In this document: one piece after another, positions 63,565-64,000 of the stretch
Numbering within the stretch: position 1 is the stretch's first letter
How the letters are laid out: each line of letters opens with the position of its first letter
NCBI RefSeq assembly: GCF_002263495.1
Contig: NZ_CP022753.1
Span: 5,332,001 to 5,396,000, forward strand
Direction: 5' to 3'
Origin: Nocardiopsis gilva YIM 90087
Lineage (GTDB): Bacteria > Actinomycetota > Actinomycetes > Streptosporangiales > Streptosporangiaceae
Length of the DNA: 64,000 bases
Position numbers and translations under genes: made by a program
Notes under the pieces: model-generated
Seen by the model: only the letters and a program-made list of their open reading frames with translations
The model's database searches: none
What the model was told of the DNA's origin: nothing

Positions 63565-64000
63565 TCAGGTGGTGGTGGAAGAGGGGGCGCGGAGGGAGGC
63601 CCGCAACCACGGGGCGGCGTCCGCGGCCCAGGGTTCCAGGACCTCGTCGAGCAGGGATGTGTCACCTCCTCCCCCATCGGTGGTGATGGCGTCCTGCGGC
63701 AGCGCCAACCCGGTGGTGGGCACGGCCGCGCCAAGCTCCAGCAACAGCGGACGCAGGTGCACGTCCACGGCCAGGGTGTGCGCGGGCGAGCCCATCACCA
63801 GCACGGGTACCGCCGTCACCCCGGACAGTCCGCCCGAGGGCAGGAGGTCAAGGAACACCTTCAGCAGACCGGTGTACGTGGCCTTGTACGTGGGGCTGGC
63901 CACGACCAGCAGGTCGGAGGCGCGCGCCCGCGCCAGCGCCGCGCCCACGCCGGGCGGCGGTCCCGGCGCGAGCAGCGACGGCGCCAAGTAGGACAACTCG
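63565..64000 (-). CDS. NADPH-dependent FMN reductase (SsuE/MsuE-like), partial at right edge
   Basis: The visible 144 codons hold the C-terminal two thirds of a flavodoxin-like FMN reductase: ASDLLVVASPTYKATYTGLL then KVFLDLLPSGGL (the SPTYxxxYTGxLK motif) and VPVLVMGSPAHTLAVDVHLR. The reading frame is open to the last base; the N-terminal LSGSPR-type FMN loop must lie beyond the window. TTG at 63996 is within the domain and is not the start. It leads the flavin reductase gene and should feed reduced flavin to the local monooxygenase. Confidence 0.88.
   Translation of the reverse strand, partial: ELSYLAPSLLAPGPPPGVGAALARARASDLLVVASPTYKATYTGLLKVFLDLLPSGGLSGVTAVPVLVMGSPAHTLAVDVHLRPLLLELGAAVPTTGLALPQDAITTDGGGGDTSLLDEVLEPWAADAAPWLRASLRAPSSTTT

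Overview
The window is high-GC DNA from an actinomycete, with many GTG starts, short or leaderless 5' ends, a WhiB protein, an F420-type reductase, a GuaB1-type GMP reductase, an actinobacterial EF-G-like GTPase and modular type I polyketide synthases. Gene content fits Nocardiopsaceae or a neighbouring family, but no single marker here settles the genus. I saw no rRNA, tRNA, insertion sequence, prophage or CRISPR array.

Layout. (1) 1-6163: the end of a biosynthetic cluster on the minus strand. It holds a modular PKS gene running off the left edge (docking helix, KS, malonyl-type AT, start of DH), a long regulatory gap, a TetR regulator, and a phosphopantetheinyl transferase coupled to a metallophosphoesterase. 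(2) 6164-14544: pyrophosphatase, a TauD-type dioxygenase broken by an amber codon, an SCO6745/SalK-like protein, a TetR-glpD operon facing an alkyl-DHAP-synthase-like flavoprotein across only 17 bp, a PP2C-like phosphatase and an enoyl-CoA hydratase. (3) 14808-22854: a complete potassium system: a small membrane peptide, kdpF, A, B, C, D and E. (4) 23081-30047: a secreted phosphodiesterase, an APH-like kinase, a copper island (DUF6153 protein, DUF305 lipoprotein, a CsoR-like operator, a CPH-type copper ATPase) and a CbiX-like protein.

(5) 30994-48054: mostly housekeeping and envelope genes: nucleotidyltransferase, peptide deformylase, a secreted coiled-coil protein, WhiB, a tandem barstar protein, hydrolase, CPBP protease, EF-G-like protein, M48 protease, an M20 amidohydrolase with a long tail, acyltransferase, CDP-alcohol phosphatidyltransferase, GuaB1 and a deazaflavin-dependent reductase. 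(6) 48261-55223: two tandem modules, each a degenerate ABC ATPase plus a large YhgE/Pip membrane protein, around a TetR gene. The ATPase copies are identical over about 660 bp except for four one-base differences in C-runs. (7) 55652-64000: a TetR-monooxygenase pair, a DUF3592 protein, and a second biosynthetic cluster with a StyA-like flavin monooxygenase, a one-module KS-AT-ACP synthase, a methyltransferase, a flavin reductase and an FMN reductase that runs off the right edge.

The most unusual observation is a 66-bp palindromic repeat family. One copy (456-521) sits inside the PKS acyltransferase coding sequence and adds exactly 22 codons without breaking the frame. Related copies lie between genes at 14560-14624 and 44604-44669. 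Other points of interest are the duplicated ATPases, the amber codon inside the iron-binding HxD motif of the dioxygenase, a 17-bp divergent promoter that appears to make two leaderless transcripts, and a protein made of two barstar-like halves.
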